A stretch of DNA of 35,226 bases from Cellulomonas sp. RIT-PI-Y (GTDB lineage Bacteria > Actinomycetota > Actinomycetes > Actinomycetales > Cellulomonadaceae), in NCBI RefSeq assembly GCF_025642745.1, contig NZ_JANZKP010000037.1, positions 1 to 35,226 of the forward strand, given 5' to 3'. The notes beneath the pieces are model-generated. The model was given only the letters and a program-made list of their open reading frames with translations, was not told where the DNA came from and searched no databases. The position numbers and the translations under genes were made by a program. This document shows, in pieces, positions 9,034-16,617 of the stretch (position 1 is its first letter; each line of letters begins with the position of its first letter).

Positions 9034-11005
9034 GCTCCTCCATCCCGGTCTGCCCCTGCGTGGACGACAGCTGCCAGGGCACCGACGCCACCACCACGCC
9101 GGGGGTGAACAGTAAGCGGCCCTTCAGCCGCAACGCGCTCTGGTTGTGCAGGATCTGCTCCCACCAGTGCCCGACCACGTACTCGGGGATGTACACGACG
9201 ACCAGGTCGCGCGGGCTCTCCCGGCGGACCGATCGCACATAGGTGATCACCGGCCGGGTGATCTCCCGGAACGGCGAATCCAGCACCCGAAGCGGCACCG
9301 GAAGGTCCATCCTCTCCCATTGCGCGCGCAGGTCGGCCGCGTCCTCCCCGTCGACCGCCACGGTCAGCGCCTCCAGCACCTGCGGCCGGGAGGCCCGGGC
9401 GTAGGCGATCGCGCGCATGGTCGGCCGGTGCAGGTGCGAGACCAGCACGATGGCGTGCACCCGGCTGGGCAGCGCCTTCGCGGCGGCCTCGTCGTCCAGC
9501 GCCAGCTCGTCGCGGACCGTGTCGTAGTGCTTGCGGATCGCCCGCATCACGACGAACACGATCACCATCGCCAGGATCGCGATCCACGCGCCGTGGGTGA
9601 ACTTGGTCAGCAGCACGATCAGCAGCACGGTGGCGGTCATCCCGAAGCCGACCGCGTTGATCACCCGGGAGCGGCCCATCTGCTGGCGCTTCTTCGGGTC
9701 CGGCTCGGTGCGCAGCTCGCGGGTCCAGTGCTTCACCATGCCCAGCTGGGACAGGGTGAAGGAGACGAACACCCCGACGATGTAGAGCTGGATCAGCCGG
9801 GTCACCTGGGCGTCGAAGGCCAGGATCAGCGCGATCGCGCCCGCCGCCAGCGTGATGATGCCGTTGCTGAACGCCAGCCGGTCGCCCCGGGTGTGCAGCT
9901 GCCGGGGCAGGAAGCCGTCCTTGGCCAGGATCGACCCGAGGACCGGGAAGCCGTTGAACGCGGTGTTGGCGGCCAGCACCAGGATCAGGCCGGTGACGAC
10001 CGCGACCAGGTAGAAGGCCGGCGGGAAGCTGTGGAAGATCGTCTGCGCCAGCTGGCCGATCACCGGGTCCTGCACGTAGTCGTCGCCGACCAGCTGGCCG
10101 TTCGCGCCCATCAGCTGGGTCTGCGGATCCTCGACGTAGTGCACGCCGGTCACCCGCGCCAGCATCAGGATCGACATCATCAGGAAGACCGACAGACCGC
10201 CGAGCAGCAGCAGGGTGGTCGCGGCGTTCTTGGACTTCGGCTTGCGGAACGAGGGCACCCCGTTGCTGATCGCCTCGACACCGGTCAGGGCTGCCGACCC
10301 GGAGGCGAAGGCCCGCAGCACCAGGAACGCCCCGGCGATGCCGACCAGGCCCTGCTCCATGCCGTCCTGCGGCACGATCGTCAGATCCGCGCTCTCCGCC
10401 ATCTGCAGGTCGCCGGTCAGGTACTGCACGAAGCCGAAGATCGCCGTGCCGCCGACCGCCAGCATGTAGAGGTACACCGGCACCGCGAACGCCCGGCCGG
10501 ACTCCCGCACCCCGCGCAGGTTCGCGATGGTCAGTAGCACCACGATCGTCACCGCGAAGATCGCCTCGTGCCCGCGCAGCGCCGGGATCGCCGCCGCCGC
10601 GTACTGGGTCCCCGAGGACACCGACACCGCGACGGTCAGCACGTAGTCCACCAGCAGCGCGGAGGCCACCGTGACACCCGCCTTCGGCCCGAGGTTCACC
10701 GTGGCGACCTCGTAGTCGCCGCCGCCGCTCGGGTAGGCGTGCACGTTCTGCCGGTAGGAGGCGATCACGGTCACCATGACCACGACCACCGCCAGACCGA
10801 CCCACGGCGAGATCACCGTGGCGCCGACGCCCGCCAGCGCGAGGGTCAACAGCACCTCGTCCGGGGCGTAGGCCACCGACGACAGCGCATCCGAGGCGAA
10901 GATCGGCAGCGCGATCCGCTTGGGCAGAAGGGTGTGCCCCAAGTTCTCGCTGCGGACCGGTCGGCCCAGCAGCAAACGTTTGGCGGCATCCGCGAGGTCC
11001 GGCAC
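9002..11005 (-). CDS. APC-family permease resembling the KimA potassium importer
   Basis: A 667-residue membrane protein of about 12 helices (about residues 30-460) followed by a cytosolic C-terminal domain of about 150 residues. The start (LLLGRPVRSENLGHTLLPKR, SDALSSVAYAPDEVLL) and the SYRQNVHAYPSGGGDYEVA, LLVDYVLTVAVSVSSGT and NLRGVRESG segments match the Bacillus KimA/YdaO pattern of high-affinity K+/H+ symport. In that family the C-terminal domain can bind c-di-AMP; whether it does here is untested. The divergent K+-channel regulators ceoB and ceoC 91 bp away support a role in potassium. GTG 11005 has no Shine-Dalgarno but a TAGCAT box 8 nt upstream, suggesting leaderless translation. 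Substrate is inferred from similarity and context; generic amino-acid transport is the alternative. Confidence 0.88.
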   Translation of the reverse strand: MPDLADAAKRLLLGRPVRSENLGHTLLPKRIALPIFASDALSSVAYAPDEVLLTLALAGVGATVISPWVGLAVVVVMVTVIASYRQNVHAYPSGGGDYEVATVNLGPKAGVTVASALLVDYVLTVAVSVSSGTQYAAAAIPALRGHEAIFAVTIVVLLTIANLRGVRESGRAFAVPVYLYMLAVGGTAIFGFVQYLTGDLQMAESADLTIVPQDGMEQGLVGIAGAFLVLRAFASGSAALTGVEAISNGVPSFRKPKSKNAATTLLLLGGLSVFLMMSILMLARVTGVHYVEDPQTQLMGANGQLVGDDYVQDPVIGQLAQTIFHSFPPAFYLVAVVTGLILVLAANTAFNGFPVLGSILAKDGFLPRQLHTRGDRLAFSNGIITLAAGAIALILAFDAQVTRLIQLYIVGVFVSFTLSQLGMVKHWTRELRTEPDPKKRQQMGRSRVINAVGFGMTATVLLIVLLTKFTHGAWIAILAMVIVFVVMRAIRKHYDTVRDELALDDEAAAKALPSRVHAIVLVSHLHRPTMRAIAYARASRPQVLEALTVAVDGEDAADLRAQWERMDLPVPLRVLDSPFREITRPVITYVRSVRRESPRDLVVVYIPEYVVGHWWEQILHNQSALRLKGRLLFTPGVVVASVPWQLSSTQGQTGMEEHVRRTTSRGL

Positions 11006-11013
11006 GAGGGATC

Positions 11014-11019
11014 ATGCTA
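11014..11019 (-). promoter_or_regulatory. -10 box of the KimA-like permease (TAGCAT), leaderless type
   Basis: TAGCAT on the minus strand is 8 nt from GTG 11005 (spacer GATCCCTC). There is no ribosome site between them. It mirrors the box of the divergent ceoB gene. Confidence 0.5.
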
Positions 11020-11082
11020 GGCCCGCGCGGGGGTGTGCGCGCACGGGCCCGTCGTCCCGGTACATCACACCGGCGGACGGTA

Positions 11083-11088
11083 TAGCGT
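11083..11088 (+). promoter_or_regulatory. -10 box of ceoB (TAGCGT, within TATAGCGT), leaderless type
   Basis: TAGCGT is 8 nt from GTG 11097 (spacer CCTGCCTC) and no Shine-Dalgarno is present. The overlapping TATAGC at 11081 is an alternative reading of the same box. Confidence 0.52.
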
Positions 11089-11096
11089 CCTGCCTC

Positions 11097-11762
11097 GTGC
11101 ACTTCGTCATCATGGGCTGTGGCCGCGCCGGCGCCACCCTCGCGCAGTCGTTGGAGAGCCACGGGCACTCCGTCGCGGTGATCGACCAGAACCCGGACTC
11201 GTTCCGGCGCCTGGACGCCGACTTCGGCGGGTCCAAGGTGACCGGGCTCGGTTTCGACCGGGACGTGCTCCGGCAGGCCGGGATCGACGACGCCTTCGGC
11301 TTCGCGGCCGTGGCCGACGGGGACAACTCGAACATCCTGGCGGCCCGGGTGGCCCGGGAGACGTTCGGGGTGGACAACGTGGTGGCCCGGATCTACGACC
11401 CGCACCGCGCGGAGATCTACCAGCGGCTCGGCATCCCCACCGTGGCGACCGTGCGCTGGACCGCGGACCAGGTGCTGCGCCGCCTGCTGCCGATGGGCTC
11501 CACCAGCCAGTTCAGCGACGCCTCCGGGCAGATCGTGCTGGCCGAGGCCGACGTGCACCCCGACTGGCGGGGCAAGCCGCTGCGGGTGCTGGAGGAGGCC
11601 TCCGGCGCCCGGGTGGCCTATCTGACCCGCTACGGCGACGGTCTGCTCCCCGACGCCCAGACCGTGCTCCAGGAGAACGACATCGTGCATCTGCTGATGC
11701 GGACCGACGACCAGGCCGCCGTCGAGCGGACGATCACCGCGGCGCCGGAGGTGTCCGAGTGA
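11097..11762 (+). CDS. ceoB: TrkA-family potassium channel regulatory protein CeoB
   Basis: A 221-residue RCK protein. It begins with a Rossmann nucleotide-binding domain (HFVIMGCGRAGATLAQSL, with acid at the end of strand 2 in VAVIDQNPDSF), followed by a smaller TrkA-C domain (about residues 140-215). These soluble subunits bind NAD(H) or other nucleotides and gate a membrane K+ transporter, probably with CeoC. GTG 11097 gives the exact family N-terminus; the frame is open upstream, but that region is the intergenic promoter. Its last codons overlap the start of ceoC by GTGA, so the two are co-translated. Divergent from the KimA-like permease. Confidence 0.93.
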   Translation: MHFVIMGCGRAGATLAQSLESHGHSVAVIDQNPDSFRRLDADFGGSKVTGLGFDRDVLRQAGIDDAFGFAAVADGDNSNILAARVARETFGVDNVVARIYDPHRAEIYQRLGIPTVATVRWTADQVLRRLLPMGSTSQFSDASGQIVLAEADVHPDWRGKPLRVLEEASGARVAYLTRYGDGLLPDAQTVLQENDIVHLLMRTDDQAAVERTITAAPEVSE

Positions 11763-12436
11763 GGGTCGTGATCGCGGGGGCGGGCTCGGTGGGCCGCTCG
11801 ATCGCCAAGGAGCTGCTGGCCAACGGCAACGAGGTCACGCTGATCGACCGGCAGCCCGCCGCGATGCGGGTGGCCCAGGTCGCCGACGCGGACTGGATCC
11901 TGGCCGACGCCTGCGAGCTGCCGACGCTGACCGAGGCCCGGATGGACGAGTGCGACGTGGTGGTGGCCGCCACCGGCGACGACAAGGCCAACCTGGTGAT
12001 CTCGCTGCTGGCCAAGACCGAGTACGGCGTGCCGCGCACGGTGGCCCGGGTGAACAACCCGAAGAACGAGTGGATGTTCGACGAGGCCTGGGGCGTGGAC
12101 GTCGCGGTCTCCACCCCGCGGATCATGACCGCGATGATCGAGGAGGCCGTGTCGGTCGGCGACCTGGTGCGGATCTTCACCTTCCACCAGTCCGGCGCGG
12201 ACATCCTGGAGCTGACCCTGCCGGAGGATTCCCCGCTGGTCGGCTCGCTGGTGGGTCAGATCGACTGGCCCGCGGACACCGTGCTGTCCTGCATCGTGCG
12301 CGACACCCGGCCGTTCACGCCGACCGCGGACGACACCCTGGAGGGGCGGGACGAGCTGCTGTTCGTCACGGGTCCCGACGGGTCGGAGCAGGAGCTGGCG
12401 GCGCTGCTGTCGTCCCGCGCACCAGGATCCAACTGA
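11759..12436 (+). CDS. ceoC: TrkA-family potassium channel regulatory protein CeoC
   Basis: A 225-residue paralogue of CeoB with Rossmann domain (VVIAGAGSVGRSIAKELL; VTLIDRQPAAM; VVVAATGDDKANLVISLLAK) and a C-terminal TrkA-C domain. GTG 11759 overlaps the ceoB stop by 4 nt, the usual coupling, consistent with a CeoB-CeoC hetero-oligomer. In M. tuberculosis CeoB and CeoC are the TrkA-type K+ regulators. No TrkH/TrkG membrane subunit is in the window; the likely local partner is the divergent permease. The last 71 nt overlap the 3' end of the convergent DUF3159 gene. Confidence 0.93.
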   Translation: MRVVIAGAGSVGRSIAKELLANGNEVTLIDRQPAAMRVAQVADADWILADACELPTLTEARMDECDVVVAATGDDKANLVISLLAKTEYGVPRTVARVNNPKNEWMFDEAWGVDVAVSTPRIMTAMIEEAVSVGDLVRIFTFHQSGADILELTLPEDSPLVGSLVGQIDWPADTVLSCIVRDTRPFTPTADDTLEGRDELLFVTGPDGSEQELAALLSSRAPGSN

Positions 12437-13079
12437 CCCAGAGCACCAGGGCGGTCAGCGGCAGGCCCATCACGAGCTTCGCGGTGCCCAGCCACCCGAC
12501 CTGGTCGGCCAGGTAGAGCGGGCCCTGCACCACCAGGCGCAGCGCGAACATGCCGACCCACACCCAGCTCGCGGCGGCGAACCGGCGACGCAGCGCGCGG
12601 TCCCGGCGCCAGGCCAGGGCCCCGGCCCAGGATCCGCCCTCGTTCAGCGGACCCTCCGGGCGGAACAGGCCGAGCACCAGCCCGACCAGCGGCCAGCCGA
12701 TCAGGATCGAGACCAGGAACCCGGCCAGGTAGCCGACGTTGACCAGCAGTCCCCAGGCGAAGTAGTCGCTGGCCTCGCCGGTGCGCCAGGCCCAGATCAC
12801 GCCGACGCCGACGCCGAGCACGCCCGAGAACGCCTGGGTGAGCGGACTGCGCTGCACCAGCCGGGCGACCACCGCGATCACGGCGCAGGCGGCCGCGGCG
12901 ATCAAGGCCGGCGTCAGCTGCTGCCCGGAGGCGACGAACACCACCACGAACAGCACACCGGGCAGGACGGACTCCACCGCCCCGCGCCAGCCGCCGACCG
13001 CCTCCTGCAGGGAGAAGGTCTCCCCGGAGATCGACCGGATACCGGAGCCACCGCCGACGGGCCGCTGGTCCTCGCTCAC
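12366..13079 (-). CDS. DUF3159 family integral membrane protein
   Basis: A 237-residue protein with about six hydrophobic helices after a short polar start (AVGGWRGAVESVLPGVLFVVVFVASGQ; later AFSGVLGVGVGVIWAW and GLLVNVGYLAGFLVSILIGWPLVGLVLG). It is the actinobacterial DUF3159 family (Rv2693c by position), of unknown function. GTG 13079 overlaps the stop of the upstream OB-fold gene by GTGA, so it is the last gene of a three-gene operon. Its 3' end runs 71 nt into convergent ceoC. The constant pairing of a membrane protein with an OB-fold protein suggests a shared role, but nothing in the sequence defines it. Confidence 0.88.
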   Translation of the reverse strand: MSEDQRPVGGGSGIRSISGETFSLQEAVGGWRGAVESVLPGVLFVVVFVASGQQLTPALIAAAACAVIAVVARLVQRSPLTQAFSGVLGVGVGVIWAWRTGEASDYFAWGLLVNVGYLAGFLVSILIGWPLVGLVLGLFRPEGPLNEGGSWAGALAWRRDRALRRRFAAASWVWVGMFALRLVVQGPLYLADQVGWLGTAKLVMGLPLTALVLWVSWILVRGTTAAPPAPAPTRRDP

Positions 13080-13444
13080 TCGCCCGGCCGGGGTCGGAGC
13101 TCGTACCGCGGGTTGAACATCGACCGGCGGCCCTCGCGGGTGCAGACCAGTCCCTCGACCTTGAGCCGGCGACCGGGCTCGACCCCAGCGATCTCCCGGC
13201 GGCCCAGCCAGACCAGCTCGACCGTTCCCGAACCGTCGTAGAGCTCGGCCTCCAGGGCGGGCACGCCCTCGCGCGGGCGCAGCACCACCGAGCGCAGCAC
13301 GCCGGCCATCTTGACCCGCGTCCGCTCCGGGGCGGCGCCGACCGGCGTGCAACCGGCCGCGCGCACCGCGTCGGCGCGTTCCTCGTCGGCCTCGATCTCG
13401 TCCTGCGAGGCGACGGCCTTGCGCAGGGCATCCCGCAGCGTCAT
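13076..13444 (-). CDS. OB-fold nucleic-acid-binding-type protein
   Basis: A 122-residue soluble protein. An N-terminal helix (TLRDALRKAVASQDEIEADEE) precedes a five-strand OB-fold of about residues 42-115 (KMAGVLRSVVLRP, ELYDGSGTVELVWLGRR, GRRLKVEGLV), like the anticodon-binding/RecG-type OB folds that bind single-stranded nucleic acid. Orthologue by position of Rv2694c. It starts 1 nt after the DUF3710 stop and overlaps DUF3159 by 4 nt, so the three are one operon. Family is clear; the ligand is not known. Confidence 0.88.
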   Translation of the reverse strand: MTLRDALRKAVASQDEIEADEERADAVRAAGCTPVGAAPERTRVKMAGVLRSVVLRPREGVPALEAELYDGSGTVELVWLGRREIAGVEPGRRLKVEGLVCTREGRRSMFNPRYELRPRPGE

Positions 13445-13445
13445 G

Positions 13446-14213
13446 TCAGCGGATCTCCGTGATCTCCGGACCCCGGGTGAGCGGGTCGAACGTGGGGGTG
13501 TCGTTCTCGGCCGGAGCCGCGTCGTCCGCCTTCTTCACGTTGGCGTCCGCGTTCGGCAGGGTGAGGGCGAGCAGGTCGCGCGGCGGGCGGGCCTCGCCGT
13601 CCCGGACCACCACGGTCCGGCGGTACAGGTCCTCCACCGCGGCGGCGGCCTCCGGGTCGACCGCGGCCCGGCCGGTGACCACGCCGCGCAGGAACCAGCG
13701 CGGCCCGTCGACGCCGACGAACCGGGCCGGACGGTGGCCGGTACGCCCCTCCGGGGTGCGCACGGGCAGCCGGGCGAGCAGCTCACGGCCGAACGGGCCG
13801 GGCAGGTCGTCCACCGAGCCGCCCTGCTTCGTGACCGAGGCGGCGATCTCCTCGCGGATCTCGTCCCAGATCCCGTCGGTGCGCGGGGCGGCGAAGGCCT
13901 GCATCTGCAACGTCGACTCGCCCAGGGTCACGGCGACACCGGTGACGGTGCCGGACTTCTTGTCGATCTCCATCCGCAGCGCCATGCCCGGGATGCCGGG
14001 CAGCCGCAGGGCGCCCAGGTCGATCCGCGGCCCGGCGGGCACGTCCTCGGTGGCGTCCCAGGGCCCCTGGGAGCGATCGGCGGGGGCGTCCTCGACCGGG
14101 GTCTCCTCCTCGGCCGGGGAGTCCTCGGCGTCGGTCGGGACGCCCTCGGCCTCGGTCGCTTCGATCTCCTGCTCGGCGGTGCGATCCTTGGCACCGCGCC
14201 GGAATAGCGCCAC
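13446..14213 (-). CDS. DUF3710 family protein
   Basis: A 255-residue soluble protein. The N-terminus (MALFRRGAKDR) is followed by about 50 acidic, disordered residues rich in Glu, Asp and Ala, then the conserved domain from about GPWDATEDVP to PRDLLALTLPNA, containing RWFLRGVVTG. This is the actinobacterial DUF3710 family (Rv2696c by position) with no known activity. GTG 14213 is chosen because GGGAAAGG lies about 9 nt upstream; the longer frame to 14306 lacks such a site. It is first gene of the operon with the OB-fold and DUF3159 genes, downstream of dut on the same strand with a 117-bp gap. Confidence 0.85.
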   Translation of the reverse strand: MALFRRGAKDRTAEQEIEATEAEGVPTDAEDSPAEEETPVEDAPADRSQGPWDATEDVPAGPRIDLGALRLPGIPGMALRMEIDKKSGTVTGVAVTLGESTLQMQAFAAPRTDGIWDEIREEIAASVTKQGGSVDDLPGPFGRELLARLPVRTPEGRTGHRPARFVGVDGPRWFLRGVVTGRAAVDPEAAAAVEDLYRRTVVVRDGEARPPRDLLALTLPNADANVKKADDAAPAENDTPTFDPLTRGPEITEIR

Positions 14214-14330
14214 CTGTGCGTACCTTTCCCGGCGGTGCCCATGTCGCCACGGATCACCCGCCATGTCTGCCGACCGCCCGTAGATCACGGCACGGTCACG
14301 GACCACAGTAGTCCGGTCGAACCGCGCGGC

Positions 14331-14810
14331 CTAGTCGGCCGTCGGGGTGTCCTCACTCGCCCGGTGACCACCGGAGGAGCCGAACCCACCGGTGCCGCGC
14401 ACCGACTCCGGCAGCTCGTCCACCTCGCGGAACGCCGCCGTCTCCACCCGCTGGATCACCAGCTGGGCGATCCGGTCACCACGGTGCAGCACGATCGAGG
14501 TGCGCGGGTCGGTGTTCAGCAGGGTCACCTGGATCTCGCCCCGGTACCCGGCGTCCACGGTGCCCGGCGCGTTCACGATCGTCAGGCCGTGCCGGGCAGC
14601 CATCCCGGACCGCGGGTGCACGAAGGCGGCATAGCCCTCGGGCAGCGCGATCGCGATCCCGGTCGGCACCGTGGCCCGCTCCCCCGGCTCGAGGATCAGA
14701 TCGTTCCGGGTGACCAGGTCGGCACCGGCATCGCCCGGCGTGGCGTAGGCGGGCAGCGGCACCTCCTCGTCCAGGCGGCGGAGCAGGATGTCGACGGTGG
14801 GTTCAGTCAC
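14331..14810 (-). CDS. dut: Deoxyuridine 5'-triphosphate nucleotidohydrolase (dUTPase)
   Basis: A 159-residue trimeric-type dUTPase that hydrolyses dUTP to dUMP and pyrophosphate, keeping uracil out of DNA and feeding thymidylate synthesis. All five motifs are present in order: [37 protein letters not shown] (catalytic Asp and Tyr), [10 protein letters not shown], and the C-terminal [11 protein letters not shown] flap that closes on the substrate. GTG 14810 is the only start that fits the family N-terminus; a TAAGGT box 8 nt upstream suggests leaderless translation. Divergent from DUF3093 with 24 nt between start codons. Confidence 0.97.
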   Translation of the reverse strand: MTEPTVDILLRRLDEEVPLPAYATPGDAGADLVTRNDLILEPGERATVPTGIAIALPEGYAAFVHPRSGMAARHGLTIVNAPGTVDAGYRGEIQVTLLNTDPRTSIVLHRGDRIAQLVIQRVETAAFREVDELPESVRGTGGFGSSGGHRASEDTPTAD

Positions 14811-14818
14811 GGCCTGGG

Positions 14819-14828
14819 ACCTTACCCT
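14819..14828. promoter_or_regulatory. Overlapping back-to-back -10 boxes for dut and DUF3093
   Basis: ACCTTACCCT contains TAAGGT on the minus strand (14824-14819; 8 nt before the dut GTG) and TACCCT on the plus strand (14823-14828; 6 nt before the DUF3093 GTG). The hexamers share two bases. RNA polymerase could therefore fire in only one direction at a time. Confidence 0.58.
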
Positions 14829-14834
14829 GGTGGG

Positions 14835-15320
14835 GTGCAGCCGACCCCCGCCCCCGCCCACACCGAGCGCCTCTGGCCCGGACCCGTCGGCTGGCTGATC
14901 GCCCTGGGCCTGGCCGGGATGTTCGCGGTCGCGTTCTGGCCGGTGTCGCCGCTGGTCGGGACGATCGCGCTGGCGGTCGCCCTGGTCGCCGCGGTGGCCA
15001 TGCTGGTGGTCGCGGCGACCCGGGTCACCATCGCGGACGGTGAGCTGCACGCGGGGTCCGCGCACATCCCGGTGGAGCTGCTGCGCGACCCCGTCGCCCT
15101 GGACCCCGCCGCGACCCGGGCCGCCCTCGGCCCGGAGCTGGACGCCCGCGCCCACCTGTGCCTGCGCGGCTGGGTGAGGACCGCGGTCAAGGTCACCGTC
15201 GACGACCCGGCGGACCCCACCCCCTACTGGGTGATCTCCACCCGGCACCCCGACCGCCTGGTGGCGGCCCTGGACGCGACGACGCCGGCCGCCCCCCGAG
15301 AGGGACGACCGGCGTCGTGA
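14835..15320 (+). CDS. DUF3093 family membrane protein
   Basis: A 161-residue protein with two closely spaced membrane helices (about residues 16-34 and 38-60, starting [18 protein letters not shown]), followed by a soluble beta-rich domain of about 95 residues that includes [11 protein letters not shown] and a terminal [15 protein letters not shown] segment. This is the actinobacterial DUF3093 family, always beside dut, of unknown function and PH-like in layout. GTG 14835 is defined by TACCCT 6 nt upstream and by the family N-terminus. The stop codon lies in the right arm of a hairpin terminator. Confidence 0.88.
   Translation: MQPTPAPAHTERLWPGPVGWLIALGLAGMFAVAFWPVSPLVGTIALAVALVAAVAMLVVAATRVTIADGELHAGSAHIPVELLRDPVALDPAATRAALGPELDARAHLCLRGWVRTAVKVTVDDPADPTPYWVISTRHPDRLVAALDATTPAAPREGRPAS
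15279..15318. terminator. Terminator hairpin overlapping the DUF3093 stop
   Basis: ACGACGCCGG (15279-15288) pairs with CCGGCGTCGT (15309-15318), enclosing an inner CCC/GGG stem. It lies at the 3' end of DUF3093 and just before the convergent DUF4193 stop (15331), so it can serve both. Confidence 0.7.
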
Positions 15321-15330
15321 GTGGTGCGGG

Positions 15331-15630
15331 TCAGGCGGCGCACTCGGTGCAGACCGGCTGACCGCCCTTCTCGTAGGCCAGCTGGCTGCGGTGGTGGACC
15401 AGGAAGCACTTCGAGCAGGTGAACTCGTCGGCCTGGCGCGGCAGCACCCGGACGGAGAGCTCCTCGCCGGACAGATCCGCGCCGGGGAGTTCGAATCCCT
15501 CGGCCGCTTCGGTCTCGTCCTCGTCCACCACGCCCGAGTTCTTGTCGGTGCGCCGGGCCTGGAGCTCCTGCAGCGAGTCCTCGCTGAGGTCCTCCTCGGT
15601 CTTGCGCGGGGCGTCGTAGTCGGTTGCCAT
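15331..15630 (-). CDS. DUF4193 family zinc-ribbon-like protein
   Basis: A 99-residue acidic protein that begins [15 protein letters not shown], the family signature, and carries the invariant block [20 protein letters not shown]. It ends in two CxxC pairs (CSKC and CTEC) 21 residues apart that probably bind zinc. Function unknown; it is one of the most conserved small actinobacterial proteins (Rv2699c by position). ATG 15630 follows the family start, although the frame continues to a GTG at 15642 with GGAG next to it, so the start is uncertain by four residues. It stands alone, convergent with DUF3093. Confidence 0.92.
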   Translation of the reverse strand: MATDYDAPRKTEEDLSEDSLQELQARRTDKNSGVVDEDETEAAEGFELPGADLSGEELSVRVLPRQADEFTCSKCFLVHHRSQLAYEKGGQPVCTECAA

Positions 15631-15783
15631 GGGGTGAGTCACGCTCCGTGTGGTCGAGGTGTCTGGGATGTTGCGGGATCAAGCAACCGAGGGTTCCGTT
15701 TGTTCCCGACGGCCCCGGATTGTGCCTCATTTCCGGAAGCGGCGCACGCGTGGCCCGGGGTGTCCGCTCAGGGCTGATCCCGT

Positions 15784-16617
15784 TCAGGCGTCCCGGTCGG
15801 CACCCAGGCTCTCCAGGATCGCGGTCAGGGCGGTCACCGACTCCGCCGCACCCGCCACGGTCATCGCCGTCCCGGCCTCGGCGCCACGCAGTCCGGTGAC
15901 CGCGCCGCCCGCCTCCCGGACGATCACCTGCCCGGCGGCCAGGTCCCACGGGTTCAGCCCGCGCTCGAAGTAGACGTCCAGCGAGCCCTCCGCGACCCGG
16001 CAGAGGTCGAGCGCCGCGGAACCGATCCGGCGGATGTCCCGCACCCGGGGCAGCAGCTCCGCCAGCACCCGGGCCTGCACGGTGCGCCGCTCGACGGTGT
16101 AGCCGAAGCCGGTGCCGACCAGACTGGTGGCGAGCGACCGGGACGGGTTGACCCGCAGCGGCTCCCCGTCCCGGGTGGCTCCCTGGCCGCGACCGGCGGT
16201 GTAGGTGACGTCCAGCGGCACGGCGTGCACCGCCCCGGCCACCGGCGTCCAGTGCGCGGGATCCGGCTCGCCGACCACCACGCCGACCGAGATCGCGTAG
16301 GCGGGCACGCCGTAGAGGTAGTTCACCGTGCCGTCGATCGGGTCCAGCACCCAGGTCACCCCGGTGCTGCCCGGGGTCAGCCCGTCCTCCTCGCCGAGGA
16401 TCCCGTCACCGGGCCGGTGCTCGGCGATCAGGGCGCGCAGGTGCGCCTCGGCGGCGAGGTCCATCGCGGTGACCGGGTCGACCTCGCTGGACTTGGTCGC
16501 GGCGACGTCCACCCGGGCGGGCCGGCCCTCGCGGACCAGGCTCCCGGCGGAACGGGCCAGGTGCTCGGCGAACTCCCGCAGGACACGGATCTGGTCGGGG
16601 CTGATCGGCTCGGTCAC
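15784..16617 (-). CDS. suhB: Inositol monophosphatase family protein (SuhB-like)
   Basis: A 277-residue Mg2+-dependent phosphatase of the IMPase/FIG fold. Metal-site motifs are Glu76 in GEEDG, DPIDGT (Asp92, Asp95) and the late WDLAAG. Substrates in actinomycetes include inositol 1-phosphate, on the route to phosphatidylinositol and mycothiol; histidinol phosphatase members have the same motifs, so the exact substrate is open. GTG 16617 overlaps the stop of the upstream channel gene by GTGA, so the pair is translationally coupled. Corresponds to Rv2701c in position. Confidence 0.92.
   Translation of the reverse strand: MTEPISPDQIRVLREFAEHLARSAGSLVREGRPARVDVAATKSSEVDPVTAMDLAAEAHLRALIAEHRPGDGILGEEDGLTPGSTGVTWVLDPIDGTVNYLYGVPAYAISVGVVVGEPDPAHWTPVAGAVHAVPLDVTYTAGRGQGATRDGEPLRVNPSRSLATSLVGTGFGYTVERRTVQARVLAELLPRVRDIRRIGSAALDLCRVAEGSLDVYFERGLNPWDLAAGQVIVREAGGAVTGLRGAEAGTAMTVAGAAESVTALTAILESLGADRDA

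Noticed and set aside
8958..11690. Long minus-strand frame running from ceoB into the permease region
   Set aside because: Out of frame with the permease and antisense to ceoB, whose Rossmann motifs are clear; no homology seen.
15670..15687. GTTGC/GCAAC inverted repeat upstream of DUF4193
   Set aside because: Arms of 5 bp are too short to separate from chance.
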